From: Limanda limanda | Taxonomy: Eukaryota > Chordata > Actinopteri > Pleuronectiformes > Pleuronectidae | DNA: 64,000 nt | Assembly (NCBI RefSeq): GCF_963576545.1 | Contig: NC_083649.1 | Coordinates: 11,047,646 to 11,111,645 of the forward strand | Direction of reading: 5' to 3' | Shown here: piece by piece, positions 10,497 to 23,391 of the stretch | Numbering within the stretch: the first letter of the stretch is position 1 | How the letters are laid out: every line of letters begins with the position of its first letter | The notes under the pieces: generated by a model | What the model was told of the DNA's origin: nothing | Seen by the model: the letters and a program-made list of their open reading frames with translations, nothing else | Databases searched by the model: none | Translations under genes and position numbers: made by a program

Positions 10497-13100
10497 TGTG
10501 TGTGTGCATGTTTGTGTGACTGTATGTGTGCATGTTTGTGGTGTGTGGTAAGTTTACGGGAATGGAAAATGACCGTTTAAAACATAATCTGAATTTTATT
10601 TCCTGTTGTTTGTTTTTTCGCTATTCACACAAAAGCACTTTTCTTTCTTCCCTCAAATTATGCAAAATCAACTGTTTATTGTTGTGGTTTGACATTTGGA
10701 AGTTTTTGTTGTCTGGCTCTGCGACTTTGGTGGTAGAAGGAAATGTAGAAGAAATGATTTTGATATTTTTGATGTCGCAGCGCTGTTGCAGCTACGGTGC
10801 CAAACTGAAAGGCCTCTGCGACAGAGGGACTTTATACTGTCCTCGTGTCCAACAGACAATTATTTATCCGTTTTGTTCCAAATGACCAGCAGCTATTTCA
10901 ACAAGTCCTCAAGCCTTTTTGCATTTTTCTATGATTCTTTCTATTTGTCCCGTGAGTCATTTTTCCAGGATTTCAAAGAGTAGTAAATGTCTCCATCATT
11001 CCATTGATCAGTCAATTCAATACCAGCTCCATCACGTTGTTTCATAGTCTGTGTAAGAGCTCAGATACATTACATCATGATCCAAATGTCTTCACTCAGA
11101 CTGAATTATATGTTTTTTAAGACCATTGGTCAAATTAGAAAGTTAGAGTTAATGTTAATCCCATATGTCTGTTTATTGATCCCTCGGCACGAATATGTGG
11201 CTATTTCTTTACCCTATCGTATTTCCTGGTGCACAAGTAATCACAAATGTCACAGAATGGTATTCAAGAATTGAATTACTTAATTAGTTATTTTCAAGTT
11301 AAAGTAAGTATCAATAAATGTCTATAAATAAAAGTTTTAATGTTTGAACAGTCAATGTTACAAAGTAATTAATTAATATGATATGTTTATGGTTAGTAAA
11401 TAGATGATTTTTCATTTTGTATTATTTATAGATTCGTAAATTAATGTGGTAATAAATCCATACAGGGATAGGACACAGGATTTATTTTGTATTTCCATCT
11501 TCACCAAACTTTTGGTATTTTTTGCACCACGGGCAGTAAAATACTAAGTGCAATAGCTCCCCCTGGTGAATACAACCGGTGCTCACAGCCTGTTTGTTTT
11601 TGTTCTCACAGGTTAGATTGGTGTCTGTCCTTGTGAGTGTCACAGCAACTGACAACATGAACCAAACAAATGGCCCCATGATGCGTCACATTTTATCGCT
11701 GCATTCACTCAAAGTCCTCGTGAGTAGCAGTCAACACACTGATCTTGGAAGCAGAAGGTTTTGGAAGATCCTTGAAATGAGGGATAATAAATCAGGATCC
11801 AGAGGAAAGATGGGGGGGGGGGGGAGACGAAACGCAGCAGACATCATAAGGAGTGCACGTCTGTGTTTGGAGGAAACCAGGTGTACGCTGGCACCGTGCA
11901 GCCTCATGTCTCACAAAGTGTATAATCTATGTCCGTCTATGAGTCCAAGGTAAAAACAAAATTACACAGACAAAGTAATGGATGGCATTTTACTTTAATG
12001 GTTTTCTAAGTTTGTGTGTGTTCAGACAGGTTTGGTGGATGAGGCCAGTGTTGGAGTTACTGCAGTGTAACAGATAACATTTGATTTAGCTTCATCTATA
12101 TATTTACTTGCTTATTGTATTGCTGTATTCTCATGTTTTATTCTATCGTTCTGTTTTAACTACTTTGCACTAAAATCTCTACATTGACAAAGTCTGATTT
12201 GATTTGATGGAGTCTCTCTCCCCTGCTCTGTCACTGATGAACTGGAGGTGGTGTCATCTCCCGGCTTGAAGTGGGTCAAGTGTAATTGAGTAGTCGCAGT
12301 ATAACTTACAATATGACACCGCTCCTTTCACATCAGAGTGATTATATGGTTCCTGTGAAGCGGACAAGATTAACAGTGCCTCTCTGGAGAAAATGTAAGA
12401 ACTTCCCAGTGTCTTCAAAATGTGATAAAATCCGAGATAAATGGATCCTTTGTGTCCTTAAGTCTTTACTGCAGATGGTGTTTGTTTGACAGGCCCTGCT
12501 GAAACAGGGAGTCATTATACTGTAACCACTGTAATTTGGCAGTGACACAACAAGGCAGTTATAGTTAGTTGGAATATAGTTAGAGTGGAAATTATTTGCT
12601 GCTGCTCTGAAAGCTTCCAGGGAGACATTATGTGATAACTCTGGGAAAATGGTTTTATTATCCTGGACTAAAGAGTATTTTATGCTACTAGAATATGTGC
12701 TTTGAAGTTGCAGATAGTCAATTAATATGGAGTTTTTCTTTGCTTTCCCAGAGATACTATGACTAATAAGTTGGATTGTGCTTTTTAATATACTGCCTGG
12801 AAGACTAGGAATTAACTGCAGCTGAAATAAAAGTAATCTTTACTCATGAAGTTATTTTTATTCAGTTTTACTGAATAAAGGTATTATTCAAAATAACAAA
12901 AATTTGATCTGAGACTCACTCGTCTGAACATTATCAGTTTTTCACCCACAATGAGGTTGAATACGCGTAGAATTTTAACATTAGCCACAAACTGCTAAAT
13001 GTGACAATTCATCCCCATAGTACATCCCTGCATAGTCCTGTTTGCACTCTTACCAAATTCTCATGACAGGATTTTCCGCAGCAAAATACAGTTCAACACG
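9951..13100. other. No gene seen
   Basis: Apart from the TG microsatellite at 10451-10545 and a short G-run near 11813-11824, this is AT-rich sequence with no exon I can support. Overlapping open frames at 10526-10983 on both strands are lineage-unspecific and repeat-like in composition. Confidence 0.5.
10451..10545. repeat. TG microsatellite, interrupted
   Basis: TG runs broken by CC, TA, CATGTT and GACTG units over about 95 bp. Confidence 0.9.
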
Positions 13101-13110
13101 TCCGTTGAAC

Positions 13111-13469
13111 AGACTGTATATAAAGATGGACAACACAACAACTCTCCAATAGTGAAGCCAAAGTGTCTTGATTGCCACCTGGTGGCTGGCTGCAGTATAG
13201 GTCATCAAACCCTATCTCCTCCCTGGTTGTACTTTTTGTGTAATATACTGTCATTTAAGGTAGTGATCACACAGAGCTTTGTCCAAGTGTTGTCCTGTAG
13301 GATTGGTTGTAATGAGTTATTTGATGCGAGAAAAACAGGTTCACATGTTTTGATTGACTGCTGAGACTCGCTTATGATTGGTTAAGTGCACTTATCGGTC
13401 TTATATGTCTTGGTTTCGTTTCTGGATAGTGGACGGAAGTTATGCGTTGTCCTTCTTTATTCACAGTCT
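13111..13469 (-). mobile_element. Repeat family A, TIR element with both ends
   Basis: Starts AGACTGTATATAAAGATGGA and ends with the diverged inverted copy GTTGTCCTTCTTTATTCACA followed by GTCT, giving a 359-bp element. Internal landmarks are 'gaagccaaagtgtcttgattgcc', ACCTGGTGGCTGGCTGCAG and 'ataggtcatcaaac', shared with copies at 17728, 25560, 33600 and 43686. It has no coding capacity, so it looks like a non-autonomous DNA transposon (MITE). On the minus strand it contains CCACCAGGTGGC (13174-13185), close to the CTCF core motif. Orientation is arbitrary. Confidence 0.8.
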
Positions 13470-13503
13470 ATGGCCTATAATCCTAATCAGATTATAATCA
13501 GAT

Positions 13504-13524
13504 CTAACCCTAACCCTAACCCTA
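13504..13524. repeat. Short telomere-like CCCTAA repeat
   Basis: Three and a half units of the vertebrate telomere motif (CTAACCCTAACCC and on), 35 bp to the right of a family A copy. Too short to be more than an interstitial motif. Confidence 0.8.
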
Positions 13525-13529
13525 TACCT

Positions 13530-14430
13530 GGGGAGACAAGTTAAAGAAACTTATTTTATGTGTCAGAATGATCAAGTTCACATCGTCAGATACAGGCGAT
13601 TTTATACATTATGATTTGATGCCTTTTTCTAGTTCATCTAAGTGACTGTTTATTCAAACAAACGTATCACCATAGACAGAAGCAGTCCACAGAAGTAACA
13701 GGTGCAGATGTCCAGTGTCTAGAGACGTCATGTTTGACACTGTGTGACTTCTGCATGTGGGCCACTAGATGTCACTGTGCTTCCTCTGATGATAATACGA
13801 GACAGGCGAGATCCCATCAACGAAATATAAAACAGTCAAACCTGAGACTTGTACAACAAAGGGAGATTGACTTTGGTTTTTCAGCTTCACATGAAAGAGA
13901 ATTGTAAGGTTTGAGTGTTAATGTTGTATAATCTCCTGCATATCCGCTGGTTGTCATTCTTATGAAAATAAGCCGTTTTTATTTTATATGAACATGCCTG
14001 AATAGATATACTCAGTTTATACATGTTGAAGAAGATGAAAGTGTCAGTTGGAAATGAAATCTACCTTATTGGCTTTCGAAAGAAGATTCTATGCGTTACT
14101 CTCACTGGGTTTTGTGAATGGGGAGTTGGTGCGTTCAGGTTCCTCCAATCTGGTGGATCTGTGCTGCAGAGGCTGTCAACCACTGCACCAGAGCTGAGGC
14201 CTATACAGTCCAGCACATATTCATACCCTGACCACGTACTTCAGAGTTTACTTCTTCACGTCTGGCTGCAGGATCTGTGTGTGTGTGTGTGTATGTGTGT
14301 GTGTCTCTCTTCAGTCCTAATTTCAGCAGCACGCACACTCAAGACATGCAGCTGTACATACATAGTGTGTCCAAACTAATATGGGTATAAAATGATTAAT
14401 TACTTAGCACAATTCACTCTTTCCTGCAGG
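13530..14430. other. No gene seen
   Basis: AT-rich unique-looking sequence with a TG run at about 14276-14303. The open frame at 14023-14379 has no recognisable domain and ends in microsatellite. Confidence 0.45.

Positions 14431-14439
<9 letters not shown>

Positions 14440-14509
<70 letters not shown>
14440..14509. repeat. Long perfect CA microsatellite
   Basis: About 35 uninterrupted CA units. Expected to be highly polymorphic and to form Z-DNA under supercoiling. Confidence 0.97.
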
Positions 14510-14511
<2 letters not shown>

Positions 14512-16930
14512 CTCCCTGTGTGTGAATACCAGAAAAAGAAAGGACCAAGAGAAAAACTAGAAAAAGAGATAAGACATTTAGTAGTTGTCAGGGATGCTTC
14601 AGAATAAATACATGATTGATTTCATTCTCTCTCCCGAGCTTTGCTGATTGCCTCTATGAGTAATAAGTGAAAACATTGAACAAGTGATCCATTGGCCAGC
14701 ATCTTGGTGAGTAAAGTGGAATCTGATGCACAGTTTAAACATATGAATGGATGTCTGAGTACACAGAGAGTGATGAATCACTGCTGTTTACAGGCATCAC
14801 ACTGTCACTGATCTGCTCAGAACATGATGTGATCTCTCTACCTCTATTTCCTGTTTAAGAAACATTCACAAGGTCATACAAAGGCCTGGGAACATATTAT
14901 CATTATAACACAGTTTCAATCTCCATTTTGTTCCGGTAAATGCATTTTCTAGCCCTAAACTGTTGTGAGCATTGAAATATCATCACAGAAACTCGGCTGC
15001 AGTTTTCCACAACACTTTTGATGAAAATGCAATTTATCTGCATGTTCCCCTGATCGTGCACATATTTTACATGCTGAACAGACCAATTCAGCTGATAGGA
15101 ATATTGATATGTGCATTGAAGTGTGCATGCCCAACCCCATTATTTTCCAAGGCATGGGGATGTGCCAGATTTGCCCATGCTTGTTTGTCAGGGCTGAATT
15201 TGTGATGCACACAAGTACATGTCAAACTGTCAGCTGCCGTTTTGGATTCCCCCTCATCATGCAAACCCCTTTTCTCCACTTCTGGCATTCTTGAAGTTTC
15301 TCACCCTGCATTTACAGCCGTGCGTATGTGTGTGTGTGTATGTGTACAAAATCATTCAACAACACATTGACAGATTTTCACTAAACTTGGTGTGAATTTA
15401 ACTCGGGAGTTTATCTTCACATGATAAACTTTTGGAGCTGATCGGTGAAAGGTCAAGTTGAACATAAACACATGTTTTATAAACTTTTCGGCTCTAGTAG
15501 GCCTGAGGAGACAAACTGAAGCTCATATAGGAAAAGTATTCTCCATCACATTCTGTCATATGGGAAATGATGTCATGACAAGGTCAGAAAGAAATCAGTA
15601 TATGACCTGATGCTTAGTTCAAATGCATTTCTTAAGGTTTTGCTGTGGGACTATGGACACGACATAAACATAATTCATGAACATTTGCTAGAAGGACATC
15701 TTCATGACATTTTAAAGTCAGAAAATGACATTATTCAATGAAATAATGCTTTTACACCCAATATCCTATGATGTCATTATAAAAAAATATAACAATATAA
15801 AAAACATTAATTTCCTCATAGGATCTGATTAGATGGATTTTAGATTTGTTTTATGGTCAAAAAAGGACAATGCTGCTCTATGCACTAATACATTTGCATT
15901 TTAAGTAAGAAAAGCACTGAAAATGATATCAGTGAGTTTGGTGAGAGAGAGGTAGTACTTGCAATGCACCTTTTCAACTGCAGACATTTTGACATGTCAC
16001 AGCCAGAAACATACAGGTGTAAATATTGAAATGAATCCCTGGAAGAGAGTCGTGGTTAATGTTATCAGGAACATCTGGACCTCCTCCTCTGTGGCAAGTC
16101 AAAACATCTGCTGTGAATATGGCCGACGCCAGGAACCTGGGAGAGAAGAAGCTAAACGGAATTCATCCATCGTTGCTTTTTATTATACCATCTATATTTA
16201 TATAATACTGTTGTTGTAAACACAGATCAATAAACCAAATATTTGACTGAGATGAACAAGTGATTCCAATTTTTTTATTTGCTGAATTAATTGGTTTCCT
16301 TCAGTGAGCTCCAGTGAAAATGTTCCCCTGCTAATGTCTCCTCTGTGTGTGGTGTCACTGTTTGTTTCACTCTGCTCTTGCATTGAGGGTAGAAGGACAT
16401 TTTCTTGCTGATTCACAGACCATTCGAGAACAACGCTTGCAGCACAGCAACGATCAGATATGGAAACAATGCAGACACTAGAAAAAACATTGCCACCGCA
16501 TGAAACCAACACAATCAGCCATTGTTCCTCAAGCTTATAGAGACTCACATATGGCACAGGGCTGATTGTGCTTAGATTGAATATGGACGAGTGGATGTTT
16601 CATAAAAAACATGCATGAAGTAGTAAAATGTTGTAAATGTAAATTTGCTAAAGTAAAAATAAATACTTTTTCCATGAATCCAATCAGTTTCCTATATGTG
16701 CACAGTTTTATACCCAAAACACTATTGTTCTGTAGAATTCAACCAAATAGATTTGTCTGTACCAAGTAGCTTTTACCGACCCATAGTTAGTGTTCTCTCT
16801 ATTGTTTGACTGTAGTTACCATCACACAAGGTGATATGAAGAATAATAAAGTTAGGGGATTGTGACAGTTTCTTTTTCCCAGGCGACGATGGTTTTTCTC
16901 CCATTTTAACCATGACACTGCATCCATGGT
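14510..16930. other. No gene; probable dispersed-repeat segment at about 15340-15740
   Basis: The section containing 'cagattttcactaaacttggtgtg' and 'gataaacttttggagctgatcgg' resembles a repeat I recall from teleosts, in which such sentences recur. No second copy is present in this window, so the call is from memory and weak. The flanks are ordinary AT-rich sequence. Confidence 0.35.
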
Positions 16931-16959
16931 GCAGTGATGTTGCTTGGTTTAGTGTGTGT

Positions 16960-17130
16960 GTGCGTGGGCGTTATCCCACTGGGACTTTCTCCCACTGGCC
17001 ACAGACATGCAGGGGAGATTAACTGACAGCTAAATTGCCCAAAGGTGTGAATGTGAGCGTGAATCCGTTGTTTGTCTCTAAATGTCAGCCATGTGACGGA
17101 CCAGTGACCTGTCCGGGGTGCAAAAACTGA
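16960..17130 (+). mobile_element. Decayed LINE/SINE-type tail (family D)
   Basis: Contains in order CCACAGACATGCAGGGGAGA, TTAACTGACAGCTAAATTGC, 'gtgaatgtgagcgtgaatccg', TTGTTTGTCTCTAAATGTCA and CCAGTGACCTGTCCGGGGTG. This is the upstream part of the same teleost retroelement tail seen at 40641-40795, so the two copies together outline the tail. No coding capacity. Confidence 0.65.
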
Positions 17131-17727
17131 GAATACTCGCTATGTTTGTTTTATGGGTGAACAGTGATGATGCTGAGCTCCGAAAACCAAACTGGTTGTT
17201 TTCAAATTGCATTGAAATGTCAGATAAGAGAAGTCAGTGAACCACTGAGGAGGATGCAGTTGTGAAAGTTGAAGAATCGCAGAGGTTTGAAGGTTTTTCT
17301 TGTTTTTCTTTCCGTCAAACAATTAAACTTGAGATCGATGGGTTTTCAGACCACCTCTGACACTTCCTTGTTAAAATTATGCATCTCTACGTGTGGGCCT
17401 CAATTTGCTTTGTTCTCCGCCGGATGCATCGATGCGTCTCCTTTGTGCTGCTTTTGGCAAAGTTAATGAGTTTAGCGGCACAATGGCAGATGGCCATGGC
17501 AAGTGACAAATTTGATTTGCGTAGTATAATGAGCCGGTTCATTACAAAGAAGATCACTACGCTGGAGTTAGTTACATGTTGGCTTCAAATAGGTCTGCAG
17601 AGCGGATTTTCATGCTTCAGGTCGCAGGAGGAAGTGAAGTTAACCTGTTTATATGTGATAAATCCAAAAGTTCTCTAGGTCTGTAGATTATGGTCGTTCA
17701 TGAAGCCTATATTAACCTATCTAACCT

Positions 17728-18142
17728 ATAGACTGTATATAAAGATGGACAACATGTCTCCTCTTCCTCCCATAAACAGAAATTAAGCCAAAATATTGTG
17801 CATACGAACACTGCCATCTTGTGTCAGTGGTGATCAAAGTCCCGCTAGCATCAAACAACTAATTTAACCCAAACTCACTGGAAACACTTGAAGATACATC
17901 AGTGTGATTTGCTATACAAATAAAGTTTATTTATTTTCATTATTGTTATTCAAAAGTACATAAAATGACCGAAACCTTCTTTCAGAGAGAACTCTTAGAT
18001 GTATGCTTTTCAGTTTGGTCCATTTCCCATCCACTTACATGGAGGAGGTAAGATTTATGACCTATATTGCAGCCAGCCACCAGGGGACGATCAAGATGCT
18101 TTAGCTTAAGAGCCATACTGTCCATCTTTATATACAGTCTAT
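17728..18142 (+). mobile_element. Repeat family A, longest copy, both TIRs near-perfect
   Basis: Starts with ATAGACTGTATATAAAGATG and ends GTCCATCTTTATATACAGTC plus TAT, an almost perfect terminal inverted repeat of about 21 bp around a 415-bp element. The left arm (cttcctcccataaacag) matches the B-end at 47154. The right arm, read on the minus strand, has 'cctggtggctggctgcaatataggtcat' as in the 13111 copy. A CTCF-like CCACCAGGGGAC lies at 18077-18088. No transposase frame. The copy best defines the family. Confidence 0.85.
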
Positions 18143-18244
18143 GATCTATGTGTCTGGTGGTTGTGTTGAACCTGCTATGATGGGAAATTGTTTTCACTGC
18201 CATCATTCCCAATAGTATGCAACATCCCATAATTCCCAGCAAAG

Positions 18245-18430
18245 CTCGACTGGAGATCTAATTAGACAAGGACATAAGGAATTTGATTTTTTTTTCTTTT
18301 ACTTACCCAGAGTGTAGAAAATTAAATGGAAGCCTTTTTAATGTCTCTGCCACAGTGAGATTATCTTAGTTAATTATTGAAATGTCTGGGATTAGCTCGG
18401 ATCAAAGGAGCCTCCTCACCAGCACATTCG
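18245..18430. promoter_or_regulatory. Candidate conserved non-coding element
   Basis: Unique sequence directly right of a MITE, with TCTAATTAGAC, TTAGTTAATTATTG, GGGATTAGC and a TCF/LEF-type ATCAAAGG (18401-18408). Combined homeodomain and Wnt-effector motifs would fit an msx2-type enhancer. This is motif-level inference. Confidence 0.35.
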
Positions 18431-21400
18431 CTCCTCTAGTTTGTACATTTCTTCAGTTTCTAGCCTGCGTGTATGTTCTCAAGTCGTGACGCTATAGGAT
18501 CCAGAGATATTCGGCCTGACATCCTCAGCCTGTCAGCCTGGAGGCAAAACTTTACCGGCTCCATCCAGCAGAGAGAGAAACCCACACCGGGGCAAAATGA
18601 AACTGCACATTTCATTGTGTACAGCATGTGTTTGTGTGTGTTTCAGCAGCCTGATTAACAACCATCTGACTGAAGCTGCTAATTCAAGGTGTAAATTACT
18701 CAAAACTTGCAACTAGTGTCTGCAGGTTCTACAGGAAAAAAAGTTAATGGAAAAAAGGTGAACTGTACCTTTTAAAGTAAATAAATAAAGTCCATAAATG
18801 AGACAGGTTAAATTCATTGTGTCCCTCTGAAATATTTTCTAGCAGAGACTTGCTGCTCTACACCAATAATTACAACTCTTTTACTATCTCATCTGATCCA
18901 ACGTTGATATAAAATGTGGTTTAGTGCCTTTTTAACAGCGATATTAAACAAACAATTAAATATGAAGCAAAACTAGTCGTATTCCAGCATCAGTGGCTTA
19001 GATGCTGGTTATTGTGCCAACACAACACAATTCTCTGGGGTCAGTCACAAGTTGTGCTTTTATTGTTGCAGTTAATACCCACACAATAAACCGCAGCTTC
19101 CACAACAGTCACACGTTTCTTCCTCGTGAGTTTTTTCCCAGAGTTGTCATCAGGTTTTCTCTGATTAGTACCTGACTCCTAAGCAAAGCACCGTTCCGGG
19201 TGCGCGATGAAACCATTGCCATTCTCCTCCTCGTCGTTACCATGGTGATTACAATATGAACCGGCTGCAAGGGATTTTTCTTCTTTTAATTCATCTCTCC
19301 TTTGCCCTCTCCTCCTTTCTCTCTCCCTCCTCTCTTCGTCTATCTTGCGGGGATGAAAGGCCCGGGTATCAGCCTCTCTCCTCTTCTTCCAAAGCCAGTC
19401 AGTTGCAGACCCAAGCAGAGAGGGGGATTATCCCTCCATTTCTGTTAGTCACACACTCATAAGCCGTGTATCACTCTGAAGCTTTGTGTCAGCAACTCCA
19501 CACCCAGAGTGAGGAGACTTCTCATTATTGGAGGATTGAGAGGTTTTAGCTCACAAAGAGAGTGCAATATTCTGAAAGTCAAGTTGTGTTTGAAGCCGGG
19601 CAAATGCATTTCACAGATAACGACACGGTGTAATATCTTTTAATTCTCGTCGCTCTGATGACGCCTTAATTGGTTAAACTTGAGTTATTTTCAGACGTGC
19701 ACTGAAATCTGGGTTTTTTTTCTGAATTTTTCCAGAGGGGCTGATCTGACCAACGAAAATACAAATACAAATATATATACACAAATATTTCATGGCATTT
19801 TCCGGAGTTCATGTCTGAAAATGAATTAAGACAAATATGGGTGCAAAGACAAATACCCACAGTTACAAAACAATCTTGGACACTATTTTGTAACAGTGTT
19901 CTGAAACTCAGTCTCAGTGTTCTTATCAGGGTGCAATATAATATCTGGTTTTGTCTATTAGCAATCATAGTTTGCAGTTATTGCAGTTTTAAGTGTTATG
20001 TCCCATATTGACATTTTGATGGATACATCCAGGTTCTTAACGGCAGCATTAAATTCCTTGTAACTGCAGCCTGGAGTTGCCAGTTACCCACAGACCACTG
20101 TTCCCTTCCTCCCCTGTTTTTAACTTCCCCACACTGTGAGGGAGTAAAGTGCTTGACACTCGGGGAGACTGCAGATAGCGAAGCTCTCTCCCTGTTTCCA
20201 TTTGCAAGCTCTAAAGCTACGGCCTCTTATTTCATCTCTCTATCTTTGGACTGCTAAATGCATCTTGTATTTGACAAGAATAACGAAACACATGGGAGTA
20301 TATGAATATTTCTGATGAAAGAACATTTCGTCCATAAGCCCCCTCATACTTTTTCTTTGAGGTTTGCTCGTACATGTGTTCTTGGATGGATTCAACAAAC
20401 TGCTTCATGTCTCCGCCTCTTATCACTTGGTTGCCAAAATTAATGAAAAAAACACTGCTAAAATTGGCAAACCATCATAATGATATGGTTAAATAAAATA
20501 CCTTATTAATTGTTTTCTGTTCTGTTATATTACCTTACAAATTGATATTTGGGGCTTGTCAAAAAGGACAGGACAAAGAGGTCACCCTGTTTACACATGG
20601 TTACCCTAGTTACAACCCAGAATCGCTGTAGCGACTTGAAACACCTTAAGAATGGCATCATATCGGGTCTGCATCATTACAGCACATCATTAGACACCGG
20701 TTTTATTTTCCAGCTCAGGAGTGTCTGTGCTTGTTTATGGATTTACTGGTGACTTAAATCATTATAGCGGAGAGTGGCAGGTTTTATAACAGGTACATAT
20801 ATCTGTGTATATTCACAGAATAAACACCACAATACACAAAATCACCAGTGAGCCACCAACGCAGCCGAGGAGCCAAGATGAAGACCACGAAGTGAAATGC
20901 AACAAGCGTCTTGTTTCCTATCATTTCTCTACTAACACCAACAGAGACCCTTAAATTGTATATTAAAAAAACACAAATATTCATCTTCATATCCATGATT
21001 ATGGATACCACATCCACGCACACGATATAAAGTGGATTGTATAACTCGTCTTTCTCATCCTAAGAAGTGTTGATGATTTTGAGGATGACTTGGTGATGCA
21101 TATGTGACTGTCTGTATCTGTGACTTTCGAAAATGTGTCAGATGTGATAGATGTCAAGCACGACCTAGGGAAGTGTCTCTGTGAGTGAGTGTGTGTGTGT
21201 GTGTGTTTGTTCAGGGATAAAACTTAATTCACTTCACATCACTCTGAGAAGTGGAAAAAGAACAAAAAAGTGAAGAATAAATGTTAATGCCCATTCATCT
21301 TCAGGCACAGGAGGCTGTTGTTGGCAGAGTCTTTGTGCATTCAAATGTGACAGATGCTCTAAAGGCTGAAGCAGAGGATCGTCTGATGTGATGTAGTAAA

Positions 21401-21769
21401 CACTAAGTCAACGTAGCATGAAAAATCCTCCGCTCGATGCTGCAGGGAGGAATAAACATTTCATGGATCATTCTTAGGTTCTTCCAAAGGCGGGAAATAG
21501 TGAAGTAAATCTTTGTCTCAGTGAGGAGACAAATTGAAACTACTGGTTAGGCTGTGGGAGATTTAACCTTCTATGTAAATTCCTCTCTTCCAGTGAGAAA
21601 CTCCATCTTTTCCTGTCTTTTAATTTAAGCTTGGGCACAATTTATTTGTTCCATGTCTCTTGATTGAAGGAACTGAGTGAATATTTTGTATCAAACAGTG
21701 AGAGCATCTTGTTCTCAGCAAATTTTCAGTTACCCGACCTGATTTTTGGTAAAATGAGCAACTACTTCA
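18431..21769. other. No gene seen
   Basis: AT-rich sequence with short chance frames on both strands and a TG run at 21189-21208. No recognisable exon, RNA gene or repeat copy. Confidence 0.45.
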
Positions 21770-22297
21770 TTAAAGGGACTCTTACCTTTGTTGCATTTTT
21801 ACACTTTTTGTGGATAAGGTTAAATTGGTATTAATAAGGTAATGACACTCTAAAATGCAAGACAGACCCACCAGGAGTTAAAGCAAACAATTATTTCACT
21901 CTCGTAATATTTAGTGAAAACTTCAACCAATAAAATTCTTCGGACCGAAGGACCTTATTGGCCGACAGACCTGTCTGTTTGCTGCATGGAAACAGACAGG
22001 AAGCCCGTCTGCTTCTTGTGGCGCATTCGGGCCCGCGTCATCAAGGCGCGTCCTCAACTATAGGGTTTGTTTTGATTCCACGGCAGACAGTAGCGAGTAG
22101 CGACCGTATCGACCGTAGCCACTGACGATGGCAGACCAAAGTGGTCCACGGCGTACTGAAACAGAAGAGAGAAAGAGAAGAAAAACAAAAGTTTAAAACA
22201 CCGCGGATGGGAACGAGGGGGTGGGGCATTGGAGGAAGGCGGGATGATTCTAATGTGCTGTAATTCTCAAATGCAACAAAGGTAAGAGTCCCTTTAA
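21770..22297. mobile_element. TTAA-flanked MITE (piggyBac type), intact ends
   Basis: A 528-bp unit bounded on each side by TTAA. The left end reads TTAAAGGGACTCTTACCTTT then GTTGCATTT; the right end is its exact reverse complement, so the inverted repeats are identical for 29 bp including TTAA. A duplicated TTAA target and perfect TIRs are the signature of the piggyBac superfamily. There is no transposase frame, so it is non-autonomous. The central part (about 21930-22120) is CpG-rich compared with the surroundings. Identical TIRs suggest relatively recent insertion. Confidence 0.85.
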
Positions 22298-23090
22298 AAG
22301 AGAAAATCACTGTTAATACATGAAGAGGTTCACTGACCTATTTTCCAGTATCCCTGTGATTTTACCTCACTTGTGGGATCTATCTTAGTCATTCAGAACC
22401 CTTCATCTTATTGGCTTCACACTTGGCATGTGTGTTTTTAGGGGCCAAAGGACATTGATAGATAAATAGTTTTAATCCTGAATTACTTATCATATAATTT
22501 TCTCTTTGTTTGGACTCTTTCAGTCACTGGATTTGCATGACATGCTCAAAGTTGAACTTGGTTGTGAATTATAATGATTTTATTTGTTTTACAAAGTGCT
22601 TTTTATTTCAGAAACTTATATTGATATGCTGCATTTCATTCATCCTGATGTTTTCTTCTCAAAGTATTTCTAATTGTTATTTGTTCAATATTTACAAACT
22701 TTGAATAAACAGATGAACAGAACAGAATCAGTTGTTTATGCTGCAGCATTGGTGGAGTGTCAAGGTCCTTTATGTCTCTTCTGCAGTTTCAGAAAGAAAA
22801 CATTACCACAGGCAAAGCAATCAGCCCAGTCCTGACAGGCCGCCGCACTACTTAACTCAATTATATGAGTGACACATGTCATCACAAGTGAAATCTCAAT
22901 CTAATCTCAAGTATGTGAGACCACTACGCAGGCACAGCTAACCGGTGGAAGATGATTGTTTTTTGATATTGAAAATCTCAAGAAGATGAGTGCAAAACGC
23001 CACGAGAAAAAGATCAACCTCGTCTGCTTAGATTGACTGTGAATAAAATTGCCAGCTTTCGTGCACTTAAATGGGCAAGTCAGACGTGAA
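22298..23090. other. No gene seen
   Basis: AT-rich, no exon recognised. Ordinary unique-looking sequence. Confidence 0.45.
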
Positions 23091-23290
23091 CAAGAGTCCC
23101 TTGAGAGAGAGAGAGAGGGAGAGAGAGGACGACGCAGCAGCAGCTCGCCTCATTTCCGATCCCCCTCACATCTCACTTCAATTACTGAGATCAATATTGT
23201 TTCCTGTGCTCCAGTGAGTGTGCAAGAGACTTTCTCCCACATGACGTCAATGTCAACTTCTTTCTTACCAATAGACTAGATTAAAACCTC

Positions 23291-23312
23291 ATCTGTCTGT
23301 CTATCTATCGAC

Positions 23313-23391
<79 letters not shown>

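Noticed and set aside
16198..16557. 119-codon minus-strand frame.
   Set aside because: No recognisable domain or splice context; AT-rich chance frame.
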